Positions 28,620 through 38,008 are shown, counted from the first letter of the stretch. The stretch: 64,000 nucleotides of DNA from an uncultured Collinsella sp. (GCA_900555555.1 USLK01000002.1:1-64000), one strand, 5' to 3'. Program-made: numbers and translations. The notes: generated from the letters alone by a model not told the origin.

Positions 28620-29102
28620 ATGGAAACCAGGCATTTGCCGCAGACTATCCAAGATGACCGGGGCGCGCTCGCCCGTTGCGACCACCAGGCCCCCGCACCG
28701 CGTACGCAGCTGGCCCATGTTGAGTCGTCTCAGCTCAAGCGTCTCGACAAGATCGAGATCCAGGGGCTGGAGGTGTACGCCAACCATGGTGTGTATGCCG
28801 AGGAGAACAAGCTCGGCCAGAAGTTCGTGGTGTCTCTTGTGCTGTACACGGACACCGCCAGCGCCGGCCGGAACGACGATCTCTCGGCATCGATCGACTA
28901 CGGCCAGGTTGCCCATGAGGTCGATCGATTCATGCGCGAGCATACGTTTCGCTTGATTGAGGCCGTGGCCGAGGGCGTGGCCGATATGCTGCTGAATACA
29001 CATGATCTGCTGATGGCCGTGCGTGTGCGCATCGAGAAGCCGTGGGCCCCGGTGGGCCTGCCGCTCAAGACGGTTGCCGTGGAGATCGAGCGCACGCGCT
29101 AG
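28620..29102 (+). CDS. folB: dihydroneopterin aldolase FolB with N-terminal extension
   Basis: FolB cleaves dihydroneopterin to 6-hydroxymethyl-dihydropterin in folate synthesis. The 160-residue product holds the FolB domain from about residue 42 (LDKIEIQGLEVYANHGVYAEE), including the substrate-binding NHGVYAEE motif and the late Lys-Pro segment EKPWAP. Typical family members have about 120 residues, so about 40 residues are extra at the N-terminus. There is no ATG or GTG nearer the domain, so either the extension is real or a rare start is used. The ribosome site is weak. No folK or folP is in the window. Confidence 0.85.
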   Translation: METRHLPQTIQDDRGALARCDHQAPAPRTQLAHVESSQLKRLDKIEIQGLEVYANHGVYAEENKLGQKFVVSLVLYTDTASAGRNDDLSASIDYGQVAHEVDRFMREHTFRLIEAVAEGVADMLLNTHDLLMAVRVRIEKPWAPVGLPLKTVAVEIERTR

Positions 29103-29108
29103 CCGCGC

Positions 29109-29810
29109 TTAACGTCCGATCCGTTCGACAGCCCGCAGCTCGTCTGCGGCGCATCCGGCTGCAATGTGCCCGGCCGCAACGGCTTCGGGCGTTTGCGCCA
29201 AGAGGGCGCGCGCCTTTTGCTCGTCTGGAAAATACGTGTGCAGCAGCATATGGAATCGTTGGTTGTGGCTCGCCTCCATGAGATGCGTGAGCTCATGGGC
29301 CACCACGTATTCCAGGCAGAGCGGGGGATAGGCGGCAAGGCTTGCATTGATGCGGATGCTGCCCGTTTTGGGGGTGCATGAGCCCCAGCGCGTCTTCATC
29401 GTGCGGACGCTCCAGCCGGTTGCATGCACGCCCATGATGTCCTCGAACGGCTTGGCGATCTTGGGAAGCCTCGATTTCACCTCGTGGCGGTATGCGGCCA
29501 GGCGCTCGGAGGGATCCTCGGGCAGGCTGCGGACAAGCGCTCCCCAGAGGGGATATCCCTGCTGGGCTCGCAGGCGCGACTGCTCGTCGATTTGCATCAG
29601 CTGCCGCTTCACGTGCCCCTGGATCCATTCGCTTCTGCGCGCTAGGAAGCTGTCGATGGAGTCGATGGCGCAACGCTCGGGAACGCTCAGCGTGATGCGC
29701 GCATCGTCGTGTACACGCAGGTTGAAGTTGTGCACGCGCTTGCGCGTAACCGTCACGGGCAGCTGCTCGCCCGCATCCGTGGTGATATATCGTGTGAACG
29801 TGCGTTCCAA
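29109..29810 (-). CDS. YgjP-like (DUF45, M48-related) metallopeptidase
   Basis: This is a 233-residue protein of the YgjP/SprT-like zinc peptidase group. The zinc motif HELTHLMEASHNQRFH (HExxH with a following His) lies near residue 180, and the fold-typical MKTRWGSCTPKTG segment near residue 150. No signal peptide or membrane segment is seen. I chose a TTG start at 29810 because a perfect ribosome site GGGAGGAG ends 5 bases before it. A GTG at 29846 would add 12 residues but has no site. It is convergent with folB and divergent from the SlyD-like gene. The substrate is unknown. Confidence 0.78.
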   Translation of the reverse strand: MERTFTRYITTDAGEQLPVTVTRKRVHNFNLRVHDDARITLSVPERCAIDSIDSFLARRSEWIQGHVKRQLMQIDEQSRLRAQQGYPLWGALVRSLPEDPSERLAAYRHEVKSRLPKIAKPFEDIMGVHATGWSVRTMKTRWGSCTPKTGSIRINASLAAYPPLCLEYVVAHELTHLMEASHNQRFHMLLHTYFPDEQKARALLAQTPEAVAAGHIAAGCAADELRAVERIGR

Positions 29811-29909
29811 AACCGCTCCTCCCGTGCGCTTGCGCCGGCAAACCACTATAGTGAATCACACCCGCCGTTGCGCGCAAGGTGCCACGGCACGAACAGGAAC
29901 GAGGATTCC

Positions 29910-30338
29910 ATGTCCAACAATGGTAAGAACGTCAAGGCCCATTACCGTGGCACGCTCGACGATGGCACGCAGTTCGACAGCAGCTACGACCGCGGCGAGC
30001 CCATCGCCTTCACCTGTGGCGCCGGCCAGATGATCGCCGGCTTCGATGCCGCTGTCATGGATATGCAGGTGGGCGAGAAGAAGTCCGTGCACATCCCGGC
30101 CGCCCAGGCGTACGGCGAGCGCCGCGACGACCTGCTCATGAACTTCCCTGCCGAGCAGGTTCCCAACATGGAGCAGATCAAGGTGGGCGACAAGCTGTTC
30201 CTGCAGGCTCCCAACGGCATGCCCATCCCGGTCACCGTTGTAGACGTGGATGCATCCGGCGTGGTGCTCGATGCCAACCATGAGCTGGCCGGCCAGGATC
30301 TCAATTTCGATATCGAGCTTGTCGAGGTCGAGGGCTAG
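29910..30338 (+). CDS. SlyD-like FKBP peptidyl-prolyl isomerase
   Basis: This is a 142-residue cytoplasmic folding helper of the FKBP class. The order YRGTLDDGTQFDSSYDRGEPIAF, then GFDAAVMDMQVGEKKSVHIPAAQAYGE (residues 43-70), an insert-in-flap chaperone part (residues 75-120), and the closing FDIELVEVEG fit SlyD. The His-rich metal tail of E. coli SlyD is missing. The ATG at 29910 follows CGAGGA; the frame upstream is open but unsupported. It ends at a strong terminator. Confidence 0.88.
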   Translation: MSNNGKNVKAHYRGTLDDGTQFDSSYDRGEPIAFTCGAGQMIAGFDAAVMDMQVGEKKSVHIPAAQAYGERRDDLLMNFPAEQVPNMEQIKVGDKLFLQAPNGMPIPVTVVDVDASGVVLDANHELAGQDLNFDIELVEVEG

Positions 30339-30358
30339 ATTTTCGCAGATGCTGCCGT

Positions 30359-30403
30359 GGCGCCCGTGTGGGTTCGATCCCATGCGGGCGCCGTTTTGTT
30401 TTT
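30359..30403 (+). terminator. terminator after the SlyD-like gene
   Basis: A 14-bp stem, GGCGCCCGTGTGGG (30359-30372) / CCCATGCGGGCGCC (30379-30392), two wobbles, followed by GTTTTGTTTTT. Confidence 0.88.
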
Positions 30404-30483
30404 GGCCTCCCGCGCCGTGGGCCCGCATGCCCGCTCGGTCGAGTAGACTGGAAGGTAGCAAAACGATACCGAAAGAGGTCACT

Positions 30484-33264
30484 ATGGCTGATATCGATAC
30501 TGCCGAGCACCGTCGTGTCGTTGCCGTTATCGACGGCAACTCGCTCATGCACCGGGCGTTCCACGCCGTCCCGCCTACCATGACGGCGCCGGATGGCCGT
30601 CCCACCAACGCCATCTTCGGCTTCCTCAACATGTTCCTCAAGATGGTGGACGAGTTCCATCCCGATGGCGTGATCTGCGCTTTCGACAAGGGCCGCCCGC
30701 GCGTGCGCATGGAGATGCTCCCGCAATACAAGGCGCAGCGTCCGCCCATGGACCCCAACCTGCACGACCAGTTCCCCATGATCAAGGAGCTGCTCGGCGC
30801 CCTGTCCGTGCCGATCGTGGAGGCCGAGGGCTGGGAGGGTGACGATATCCTGGGTACCGTGGCGCGCCTGGGCGAGGCCGCCGGCTGCGACATGTACCTC
30901 ATCACCGGTGACCGCGACATGTACCAACTGGTCACCGAGCACGTCCACGTGGTCTCCACCCGCAAGGGCCTGTCCGACATCGCCATCATGACGCCCGAGA
31001 GCGTGGACGACCTGTATCACGGCATCACGCCCGAGCTCGTGCCGGATTTTTACGGCCTCAAGGGAGACAGCTCCGACAACATCCCCGGCGTTCCGGGCAT
31101 CGGTCCCAAAAAGGCCAGCGCGCTCATCGCCCAGTACGGCAATCTGGACGAGGTCATCGCGCATGCCGACGAGGTGAAGGGCAAGATGGGTGAGAACCTA
31201 CGCGCGCACATCGATGACGCGCTGCTCTCGCGCAAGATCGCCACGATCATGACGAACGCCCCGGTGGAGGTGGATGTGGCTGCGGTCGAGTTCCCCGCGT
31301 TCGATGCCGCCGCCGTCAACGAGGCGCTGGGCGGCCTGGGCATCACCGCCATGCAGGGCCGCTTCCTGGCGCTCCTGTCCGGCGAGGCCGCCGAGGCGCC
31401 CGTGCCCGCTGCGCTGGAGATCCCCGAGCCGCTGGTCGCCCGCATCGACGATCCCGCGGGCCTGCAGGAGGGCCTCGACGAGCTGTTCCGCGCCGTGGGC
31501 GCGTGTGAGTGGCTGGGTGTGGAATTCGATGACGATAAGGATGCGGGCGCGCTGTTCGGCATGAGCCGCACGCTGTGGGTGGCGACCCCTGAGCGCCTGC
31601 TGGCGTTCGAGGAGCCTTCAGCGGGTGCGGCGCTCGAGGATGATCCCGCCGGGCAGTTGGGCGTCGATCCGTCTGTCGGCCTGGTGGCGGGCGTGCTGCA
31701 GCACCTGTTCCGCCACGGACGGGTCGCCTCCCGCGATTCCAAGGCGCTCATGCATGTTTTGCTGCCGGTCGATTCGAGCACCGAGGCCGTCGATGATCTT
31801 TCCGCCCTGGACCCCTCGCGCGTGTTCGACACCGTGGTGGCCGCCTATCTGCTGGATTCCTCGCGTTCGGAGTTCCCCGATGCGTATCTGGCGGAAACCT
31901 ACGCAGGCATGACGGTGCCTGTGGCGGCAGGGGAGAAGGATGCCCCCGCCGGCGCCCCGCATGTCGCCGCCCGCGCGGCCATGCTCGATCTGGCCGTGCT
32001 CGAGGCGCTTGCCGGCCGCCTGGAGGCCGAACAGGCAACCGCCGTGTTCGCCCAGATCGAGATGCCGCTCGTGCCTGTGCTCGCCAAGATGGAGCGCGCC
32101 GGTATGCTGGTCGATCCCGATCGCCTGGCGGCACTCTCCGCGGATCTTTCAGACAAGATCGATGCCTTGGCGCGTCGCATTCGAGAGCTTGCCGGCGACG
32201 AGACTTTCAACATTTCCAGCCCCATGCAGCTTTCCCACATCCTGTTCGATGTGATGGGGCTGCCCACCAAGGGCCTCAAGAAGACCAAGACCGGGTATTA
32301 CTCCACCAACGCCAAGGTCCTTGACGAGTTGGCGCGCGACAACGAGTTCGTGCGCCTGGTTTTGGAATATCGCGAGAAGACCAAGATCAAGTCGACGTAC
32401 CTGGACACGCTCGGTCCGCTGCGCCAGGGCGACGGGCGCGTGCACACCACGTACAACCAGACGATCACCGTCACCGGCCGCCTCTCGAGCTCCAATCCCA
32501 ACCTGCAGAACATCCCCACGCGCTCGGAGCTCGGCCATACGGTGAAGACGGCTTTTTCCGCCGGCGAGGGGTCGGTGTTCGTGGCGATCGACTATTCGCA
32601 GATCGAGCTGCGGCTCCTGGCCCATCTGTCGGGTGACGAGCATCTGGTGCGCGCGTTCAACGAGGGCGAGGATTTCCATGCCGAGACCGCCGCGCGCGTG
32701 TTCGGCGTGCCGGTCGACGAGGTGACGCCCGAGCTGCGCAGCCGCGCCAAGGCGGTGAACTTCGGTATCGTGTACGGGCAGCAGGCCTACGGCCTCTCGC
32801 AGTCGCTCGGTATCCCCATGGCCGAGGCGCGCGATATGATCGATCGCTACTTCGAGGCCTATCCGGGCGTGCGTACGTATCTGGACAACACCGTCGAGTT
32901 TGCCAAGCGGACCGGGTACGCGGTGACCATGTACGGGCGCCGGCGCCCCATCCCCGAACTCAGGCAGCGCATGCCCGCCATGCGCGCATTCGGTGAGCGC
33001 ACGGCCATGAACCATCCCATGCAGGGCAGCGCCGCCGACATCATCAAGATCGCCATGGTGCAGGTGGAGGCGCGTCTGCGTGCCGAGGGGTTCCGTGCCA
33101 AGATGGTGCTGCAGGTGCACGACGAGCTGGACTTTGACTGTCCGGTCGAGGAACTCGAGTCCCTGTGCGCGATGGTGCGCGACGTGATGGAGCACGTGGT
33201 GGAGCTCAAGGTGCCGCTGATCGCCGAGGCGAGCTGGGGCGAGACCTGGGCCGAGGCTAAATAG
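30484..33264 (+). CDS. polA: DNA polymerase I PolA
   Basis: This 926-residue enzyme processes Okazaki fragments and fills repair gaps. Residues 1-300 form the 5'-3' exonuclease (IDGNSLMHRAFHA; GLKGDSSDNIPGVPGIGPKKA). Residues 310-560 correspond to the 3'-5' exonuclease region; the catalytic acidic motifs are not evident, so proofreading is probably lost. Residues 570-926 are the polymerase: motif A VAIDYSQIELR near 703, O-helix RSRAKAVNFGIVYG near 750, and motif C LQVHDELDF near 880. The ATG at 30484 follows GAAAGAGG; the frame upstream overlaps the SlyD-like gene and its terminator. Confidence 0.95.
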   Translation: MADIDTAEHRRVVAVIDGNSLMHRAFHAVPPTMTAPDGRPTNAIFGFLNMFLKMVDEFHPDGVICAFDKGRPRVRMEMLPQYKAQRPPMDPNLHDQFPMIKELLGALSVPIVEAEGWEGDDILGTVARLGEAAGCDMYLITGDRDMYQLVTEHVHVVSTRKGLSDIAIMTPESVDDLYHGITPELVPDFYGLKGDSSDNIPGVPGIGPKKASALIAQYGNLDEVIAHADEVKGKMGENLRAHIDDALLSRKIATIMTNAPVEVDVAAVEFPAFDAAAVNEALGGLGITAMQGRFLALLSGEAAEAPVPAALEIPEPLVARIDDPAGLQEGLDELFRAVGACEWLGVEFDDDKDAGALFGMSRTLWVATPERLLAFEEPSAGAALEDDPAGQLGVDPSVGLVAGVLQHLFRHGRVASRDSKALMHVLLPVDSSTEAVDDLSALDPSRVFDTVVAAYLLDSSRSEFPDAYLAETYAGMTVPVAAGEKDAPAGAPHVAARAAMLDLAVLEALAGRLEAEQATAVFAQIEMPLVPVLAKMERAGMLVDPDRLAALSADLSDKIDALARRIRELAGDETFNISSPMQLSHILFDVMGLPTKGLKKTKTGYYSTNAKVLDELARDNEFVRLVLEYREKTKIKSTYLDTLGPLRQGDGRVHTTYNQTITVTGRLSSSNPNLQNIPTRSELGHTVKTAFSAGEGSVFVAIDYSQIELRLLAHLSGDEHLVRAFNEGEDFHAETAARVFGVPVDEVTPELRSRAKAVNFGIVYGQQAYGLSQSLGIPMAEARDMIDRYFEAYPGVRTYLDNTVEFAKRTGYAVTMYGRRRPIPELRQRMPAMRAFGERTAMNHPMQGSAADIIKIAMVQVEARLRAEGFRAKMVLQVHDELDFDCPVEELESLCAMVRDVMEHVVELKVPLIAEASWGETWAEAK

Positions 33265-33296
33265 CAGAACGCGGCCGCAGCGGATCTGCACGGTGA

Positions 33297-33340
33297 CAAA
33301 AGGAGGCGAAGCCCCATAAGGGGCTTCGCCTCCTCCGTTT
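33297..33340. terminator. bidirectional terminator between polA and the HAD gene
   Basis: A perfect 15-bp stem, 33301-33315 (AGGAGGCGAAGCCCC) with 33320-33334, loop ATAA. It is flanked by AAAA on the left, giving a T-run for the minus-strand gene, and CCGTTT on the right. Confidence 0.85.
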
Positions 33341-33342
33341 GG

Positions 33343-34185
33343 CTATGTAAAGGGATGCCCCTTCGCCTCGAGTATGGCATCGATGAGCACCGCGACCCCG
33401 TGATCGTTGTTGCCGGGTATACGGAATCGCGCGTGTTCGTCCATGTGGGGGCCGGCGTTGTCCACCACAAAGCTGTGGCCGGCGAATTCGAGCATGGAGA
33501 TGTCGTTGTACGTGTCGCCGACCGCCGCGACGTTGCTCGCCTCGATTCCAACATGACGACACAGGTGGGCAAGGCCCGATCCCTTGTCGACGCCGGCGGC
33601 CATGAAGTCCACCCAGTTCTCGCCCGCGCATACTACCGAGAGCGTGTCGCCGAAGCGGTCCCGGAACGTCTGCTCATATGCCTGCCTGCTGTTGCCGTTT
33701 GGGAGGTACAGGGATACCTTGTTGGCCTCGATGTCGATGCCCTCGAACGATGGGACGCATGAAACGGTTGCGTAGAACCGGCTGACTTCATCTGCATACG
33801 CCTGGTCGCGCTGGGGGATGAAGGTGTCGCCATACGCGCAGAGCACGGGTACGCAATTGGGGTACGCCATGCCTGCGGCCAAGACTTCCCGGTACACCGC
33901 GACATCGATGCGGGAGCGGGCGATGGTGGAGCCGGCGTAGCGAACGTCGCCGCCGTTGTCCGAGCACAGGGCGATGCGGTCGATATGCTCGGGAAACATG
34001 GTGGCGAGCTTGGGTGCGGGCCTGCCGCTGGCGGGACAGAACAGGACCCCTGCATCGGCAAGGGCCTCGATGCGCTCGGGCATGCACTTGGGCTGTCTTC
34101 CCGCATCGTCGAGCAACGTGCAATCCATGTCGCAGGCGAGCAGTTCAATCGATGCCAAGTCGCAATCGTTCCGATAGCTTTGCAT
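33343..34185 (-). CDS. Cof-type HAD hydrolase
   Basis: This 280-residue cytoplasmic phosphatase belongs to the Cof/YbjI-like HAD group, which acts on sugar or nucleotide phosphates. The nucleophile motif LLACDMDCTLLDD lies near residue 14, CPASGRP near 50, a conserved Lys near 220 (GVDKGSGLAHLC), and the metal motif VGDTYNDISML near 240. The first motif has DMDCT in place of the usual DMDGT. The ATG at 34185 follows AGGGGAAG on the minus strand. Upstream frame extension to 34308 lacks a site. It is convergent with polA. Confidence 0.85.
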   Translation of the reverse strand: MQSYRNDCDLASIELLACDMDCTLLDDAGRQPKCMPERIEALADAGVLFCPASGRPAPKLATMFPEHIDRIALCSDNGGDVRYAGSTIARSRIDVAVYREVLAAGMAYPNCVPVLCAYGDTFIPQRDQAYADEVSRFYATVSCVPSFEGIDIEANKVSLYLPNGNSRQAYEQTFRDRFGDTLSVVCAGENWVDFMAAGVDKGSGLAHLCRHVGIEASNVAAVGDTYNDISMLEFAGHSFVVDNAGPHMDEHARFRIPGNNDHGVAVLIDAILEAKGHPFT

Positions 34186-34461
34186 TCCGTCTTCCCCTGT
34201 CTGAACAAACATCGATAAAGAAACAATCGAACATAGGCCATTGTAGTCGACCTCCTCCGCGCGCCGCCCGAGGGCCATAGGGATGCGAAACAAAACCGTA
34301 ACAATCAAAGTTAATTTGGCGCGCTCTAGCGATATAGGATATGATGCCCCACAACGTAAACGTGCCGTTGGGCGAACATACCCAGCCGTTTACGGATTGT
34401 TGATTGCATTGGATGAGAGGAATCGGATCTCGTGGTACAGGCGCTGGCTACATTTGGGGAC
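34186..34461. promoter_or_regulatory. divergent intergenic region of the HAD gene and argG
   Basis: No gene. For the argG side, TTGGCG (34316-34321) and TATGAT (34340-34345) have an 18-base spacer and predict a start near 34353, which would give a leader of about 390 bases. I see no clear ArgR box. Confidence 0.45.
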
Positions 34462-34542
34462 ATGGCCGCGGCCGTAGTCTCTCGCCAGATCGCTCTCGAT
34501 ACCGCGCGCCGACGCCAGCGTGCAATCTCCCGACGACGATAA
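34462..34542 (+). CDS. arginine-rich small ORF in the argG leader
   Basis: A 26-codon reading begins with ATG at 34462 and contains eight arginines, seven of them in the last eleven codons and three consecutive CGA codons just before the stop. It precedes argininosuccinate synthase, so it could be a leader peptide that makes ribosomes stall when arginyl-tRNA is scarce. The ribosome site (TGGGGA) is close to the ATG, and no clear terminator follows, so the call is tentative. CG-rich sequence can give Arg codons by chance. Confidence 0.4.
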   Translation: MAAAVVSRQIALDTARRRQRAISRRR

Positions 34543-34744
34543 CTCGTTGTCTCTTGTTTGCTGCCGCGCATGCGTGCAGCCGGAGTCCAACTGAGTTGAG
34601 CTTGTCGGGTCGCATTCTAGGCACAACCCTATAGCTTTTCGCACCTTTCGGTATCCTGCGCATATCCGGAACCGCGCGGCGCCGTATCGTGACTGTGTCA
34701 GTTGGCTCGCCCTTACGAACGATTCGAGTGGTTAGGACGAACCT
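34543..34744 (+). promoter_or_regulatory. remaining argG leader
   Basis: These 200 bases hold an imperfect hairpin (GCTGC...GCAGC at 34560-34580) and GC-rich small palindromes near 34672-34684, but no gene and no intrinsic terminator. TAGGACG before the argG ATG is the ribosome site. Confidence 0.35.
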
Positions 34745-35980
34745 ATGAGCAAGCAAAAAGTGGTACTCGCATATTCCGGTGGGCTGGATACCTCGGTCTG
34801 CATCAAATGGCTGCAGGAGGAGAAGGGCCTCGATGTGGTGGCGGTGCTGGGCAACGTGGGCCAGGAGCACGACGGATTGGAAAAGAAGGTCGCAAAGGCC
34901 TATGCGCTGGGTTGCGTGGCGGTCGAATGCGCGGATATGCGCGACGAGTTCGCACGGGATTTCGTGGCGCCCGCCATTGCCGCCAACGCCATGTACGAGA
35001 ACAAGTACCCGCTGCTTTCGGCCCTGTCGCGTCCGTTGATCTCCAAGCATCTGGTGGAGGCCGCGCATAAGCACGGTTGCGCCTTCGTTGCACATGGGTG
35101 CACGGGCAAGGGCAATGACCAGGTGCGATTTGAAAACGCGATCATGGCGCTCGATCCCGCGCTCAAGGTGATCGCTCCGGTTCGCGAGTGGGACCTGGGA
35201 CAGCGTCCGAGCGAGATCGCCTATGCAAAGGACCATGGTATCGAGCTGACCACCTCCGCATCCGATTCGCTGTATTCGGTCGATGACAACCTGTGGGGCC
35301 GCGCGATCGAGTGCGGGGAGCTCGAGGACCCTTGGACCGAGGCGCCCGCCGACACGTGGACCATGACGGTCGATCCGTTCCTCGCCCCCGATACGCCGAC
35401 GTATGTGACCGTGGGCTTTGAGGCCGGCGTGCCGGTGACCCTCGATGGGGAGGCGTGCTCGTTGGCGAACCTGGTGGTTAAACTCAACGGCATCGCAGGC
35501 TCGAATGGGTACGGCCGTATCGATATGGTCGAGAACCGCTATGTTGGGCTCAAGAGCCGCGAATGCTACGAGGTGCCCGGTGGCCTTGCGCTCATCGCCG
35601 CGCACCGGGCGCTGGAGGACCTGGTCCTCGAGCGCGAGGTGCTGCACCATAAGCTGGCGCTGGAGCAGATGTGGGCCGATGCTGTATACGAGGGCAAATG
35701 GTACTCTCCGTGGAAAGGCGCCCTCGATGCCCTGTTTGCCGCCACGCAGGAGGCGGTGACGGGCGATGTGCGCCTGAAGTTCTATAAGGGATCCTGTACG
35801 GTTGTGGGTCGCAAGAGCCCCTACAGCCTGTACGACTACGGCTTGGCTACGTATAACGAGGACCAGACGTTCAACGAGGGCTCTGCCCCCGGATTCATCG
35901 AGATCCAGGGCCTGTCGATCAAGACGTGGGCTGCCAAGCGCGCGGCCGCCGCTCCGCACGCATGGAAGGGGGTCGCATAG
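34745..35980 (+). CDS. argG: argininosuccinate synthase ArgG
   Basis: This 411-residue cytoplasmic enzyme joins citrulline and aspartate with ATP to form argininosuccinate, the penultimate step of arginine synthesis. The P-loop-like ATP pyrophosphatase motif AYSGGLDTSVCIKWL starts at residue 9. The segments HGCTGKGNDQVRFE near 118 and SPYSLYDYGLATYNEDQ near 358 are typical. It is followed after one base by argH, so the two last arginine genes form an operon. Other arg genes are not in the window. Confidence 0.96.
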   Translation: MSKQKVVLAYSGGLDTSVCIKWLQEEKGLDVVAVLGNVGQEHDGLEKKVAKAYALGCVAVECADMRDEFARDFVAPAIAANAMYENKYPLLSALSRPLISKHLVEAAHKHGCAFVAHGCTGKGNDQVRFENAIMALDPALKVIAPVREWDLGQRPSEIAYAKDHGIELTTSASDSLYSVDDNLWGRAIECGELEDPWTEAPADTWTMTVDPFLAPDTPTYVTVGFEAGVPVTLDGEACSLANLVVKLNGIAGSNGYGRIDMVENRYVGLKSRECYEVPGGLALIAAHRALEDLVLEREVLHHKLALEQMWADAVYEGKWYSPWKGALDALFAATQEAVTGDVRLKFYKGSCTVVGRKSPYSLYDYGLATYNEDQTFNEGSAPGFIEIQGLSIKTWAAKRAAAAPHAWKGVA

Positions 35981-35981
35981 C

Positions 35982-37430
35982 ATGGCGCTTTGGGGAGGAC
36001 GGTTCACCGGGTCGGTTTCACATACGGCGCAGCTGTTCGGCGCCTCGCTGCCCGTCGATAGCGAGCTGTTTCGGCAGGATATCGCGGCGTCTAAGGCCCA
36101 TGCCGAGATGCTGGCGCATCAGGGGATAATCTCGAATGCCGATGCGGCGCAGATCGTCGAGGGCCTCGATGCGATCGGTAGGGATATCGAGGCGGGCTCG
36201 TTCGAGTTCGATATAAACGACGAGGACATTCACATGGCGGTTGAAGCCGAGCTCACGCGCAGGATAGGCGAGGCGGGTAAGCGTCTGCATACGGCCCGTT
36301 CGCGCAACGATCAGGTTGCCACCGATACGCATCTGGCGGCCAAGTCGCTCACGCGCTCCCTGCTCGAGGCCAATCTGGAGCTCCGCCGCGCCCTGGTTCA
36401 GGCCGCTCGCGATCACGGAGATGCCATGCTTCCGGGCTATACGCATCTGCAGCATGCGCAGCCGGTGCTGCTCGCCCATCACCTGCTTGCGTATTATTGG
36501 ATGTTCGCGCGTGATTTCGGCCGTATATATGCGGCGTTTCAGGCGGCGGACGCATCGCCTCTCGGTGCTGCGGCACTTGCGGGAACGAGCTATCCCATCG
36601 ACCGCCAGATGACCGCCCGTTTGCTGGGGTTCGGCTCGGTGTACCCCAACTCGCTGGATGCCGTGTCCGACCGCGATTATCTGCTCGACCTGCACTACGC
36701 TTGCAGCACGTCCGCCATGCACCTGTCGCGCCTTGCCGAGGAGATCATCTTGTGGTCCAGCTCCGAGTTTGGGTTCGTCGCGCTTTCCGACCGGTATTCA
36801 ACCGGGTCTTCGATTATGCCGCAGAAGAAGAACCCCGATTTTGCCGAGCTGATCCGCGGTAAGTCCGGTCGGGTGCTCGGCAATTTGGTACAGCTGCTGA
36901 CCACCATGAAGGGCTTGCCCCTGGCATACAACAAAGATCTTCAGGAGGACAAGGAGGGCATGCTCGACAGTGCCCATACGCTGCTGCAGGCCATGGAGGT
37001 CATGGGCGGGTTGATCTCCACCATGAAGGTGAACGGCGATGCCATGCGAGGGGCTTGTGAGAAGGGGTTCCTTGCCGCCACCGATGTCGCGGACTACCTT
37101 GCCAAGCGCGGCCTTCCCTTCAGGGAGGCGCACGCGATCGTGGGCAACCTGGTCCTTGTATGCGAGCAGAGGGGCTGCGAACTGGGAGATTTACCGCTGT
37201 CGGTATACCGCGAGGCTAGCGAGCTGTTCGAGCCCGATATCTTGCGCACGGTGGATCTCGATGCCGTGGTGGATGCCCGCTCGTCCGAGGGCGGTACCGC
37301 CCCCGCGGCCCTTACGGCTCAATTTAAGCTGGTTCGCACATCGTTTGCCACCGATGAGGCGACTTTGGCGGGCATACCCGTGCAGCTTGCGATTGGACGG
37401 CAGTATGAAACGTTTCAAAGTGAGTCATAA
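35982..37430 (+). CDS. argH: argininosuccinate lyase ArgH
   Basis: This 482-residue enzyme splits argininosuccinate into arginine and fumarate. It begins MALWGGRFTGSVS, has HTARSRNDQVATD near residue 105, PGYTHLQHAQPV near 152, and the fumarase-superfamily signature GSSIMPQKKNPD near 275 with the catalytic Ser loop. The ATG at 35982 lies one base after the argG stop; the longer open frame begins inside argG. Coupled translation with argG is likely. Confidence 0.96.
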   Translation: MALWGGRFTGSVSHTAQLFGASLPVDSELFRQDIAASKAHAEMLAHQGIISNADAAQIVEGLDAIGRDIEAGSFEFDINDEDIHMAVEAELTRRIGEAGKRLHTARSRNDQVATDTHLAAKSLTRSLLEANLELRRALVQAARDHGDAMLPGYTHLQHAQPVLLAHHLLAYYWMFARDFGRIYAAFQAADASPLGAAALAGTSYPIDRQMTARLLGFGSVYPNSLDAVSDRDYLLDLHYACSTSAMHLSRLAEEIILWSSSEFGFVALSDRYSTGSSIMPQKKNPDFAELIRGKSGRVLGNLVQLLTTMKGLPLAYNKDLQEDKEGMLDSAHTLLQAMEVMGGLISTMKVNGDAMRGACEKGFLAATDVADYLAKRGLPFREAHAIVGNLVLVCEQRGCELGDLPLSVYREASELFEPDILRTVDLDAVVDARSSEGGTAPAALTAQFKLVRTSFATDEATLAGIPVQLAIGRQYETFQSES

Positions 37431-37600
37431 GGCGCAGAAACGTGAACATACCAAGGAAATACTACAAATGAAGCGTTCCAATCATACCGTTTAGCGGCTT
37501 GCCGACGAAGGTTGATACCCCATCGAGTACTATGGTCGAAGCACATGAGGGGCGGTCACATTCCAACGTGCCCGATGAGCTCCCGTTGAAAGGGGATACC
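37431..37600 (+). promoter_or_regulatory. ndk upstream region
   Basis: This short spacer holds TTGATA (37512-37517) and TACTAT (37528-37533), too close (10 bases) for a standard promoter, and the ribosome site GAAAGGGG before ndk. No terminator for argH is clear. Confidence 0.3.
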
Positions 37601-38008
37601 ATGGCAAGCTTTGAGAAGACGTTCATCATGATCAAGCCCGATGCCGTTCGCGACCGCAAGATCGGTCAGATCGTCGACCGCATCGAGCGCAGCGGTCTTA
37701 CCATCGAGCGTATGGAGATGGTTACTCTTGATGAGCCGCTGGTGGAGAAGCATTACGCCCATCTCGCCGATAAGCCGTTCTTCTCGAACATCGTTGCGTT
37801 TATGACGAGCGGTCCCGTGGTGAAGATGGTCGTCTCCGGTATGGGTGCGGTCGCCAAGATGCGTAAGCTCATGGGCGCCACCGATCCGCAGGATGCACTC
37901 CCCGGTACCATCCGCGGTGATTTCGCAACCGATGTGAACGCAAACGTCATCCACGGTTCCGACTCCCTCGAGAACGCCGCCATCGAGATCGAGCGATTCT
38001 TCGGTTAG
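37601..38008 (+). CDS. ndk: nucleoside diphosphate kinase Ndk
   Basis: This 135-residue cytoplasmic enzyme passes phosphate from ATP to other nucleoside diphosphates. It starts with FEKTFIMIKPDAVRD, and the active-site histidine is in ANVIHGSDS near residue 117. The length fits the family. It stands alone between argH and the desulfidase-like gene and has hairpins after it. Confidence 0.96.
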   Translation: MASFEKTFIMIKPDAVRDRKIGQIVDRIERSGLTIERMEMVTLDEPLVEKHYAHLADKPFFSNIVAFMTSGPVVKMVVSGMGAVAKMRKLMGATDPQDALPGTIRGDFATDVNANVIHGSDSLENAAIEIERFFG

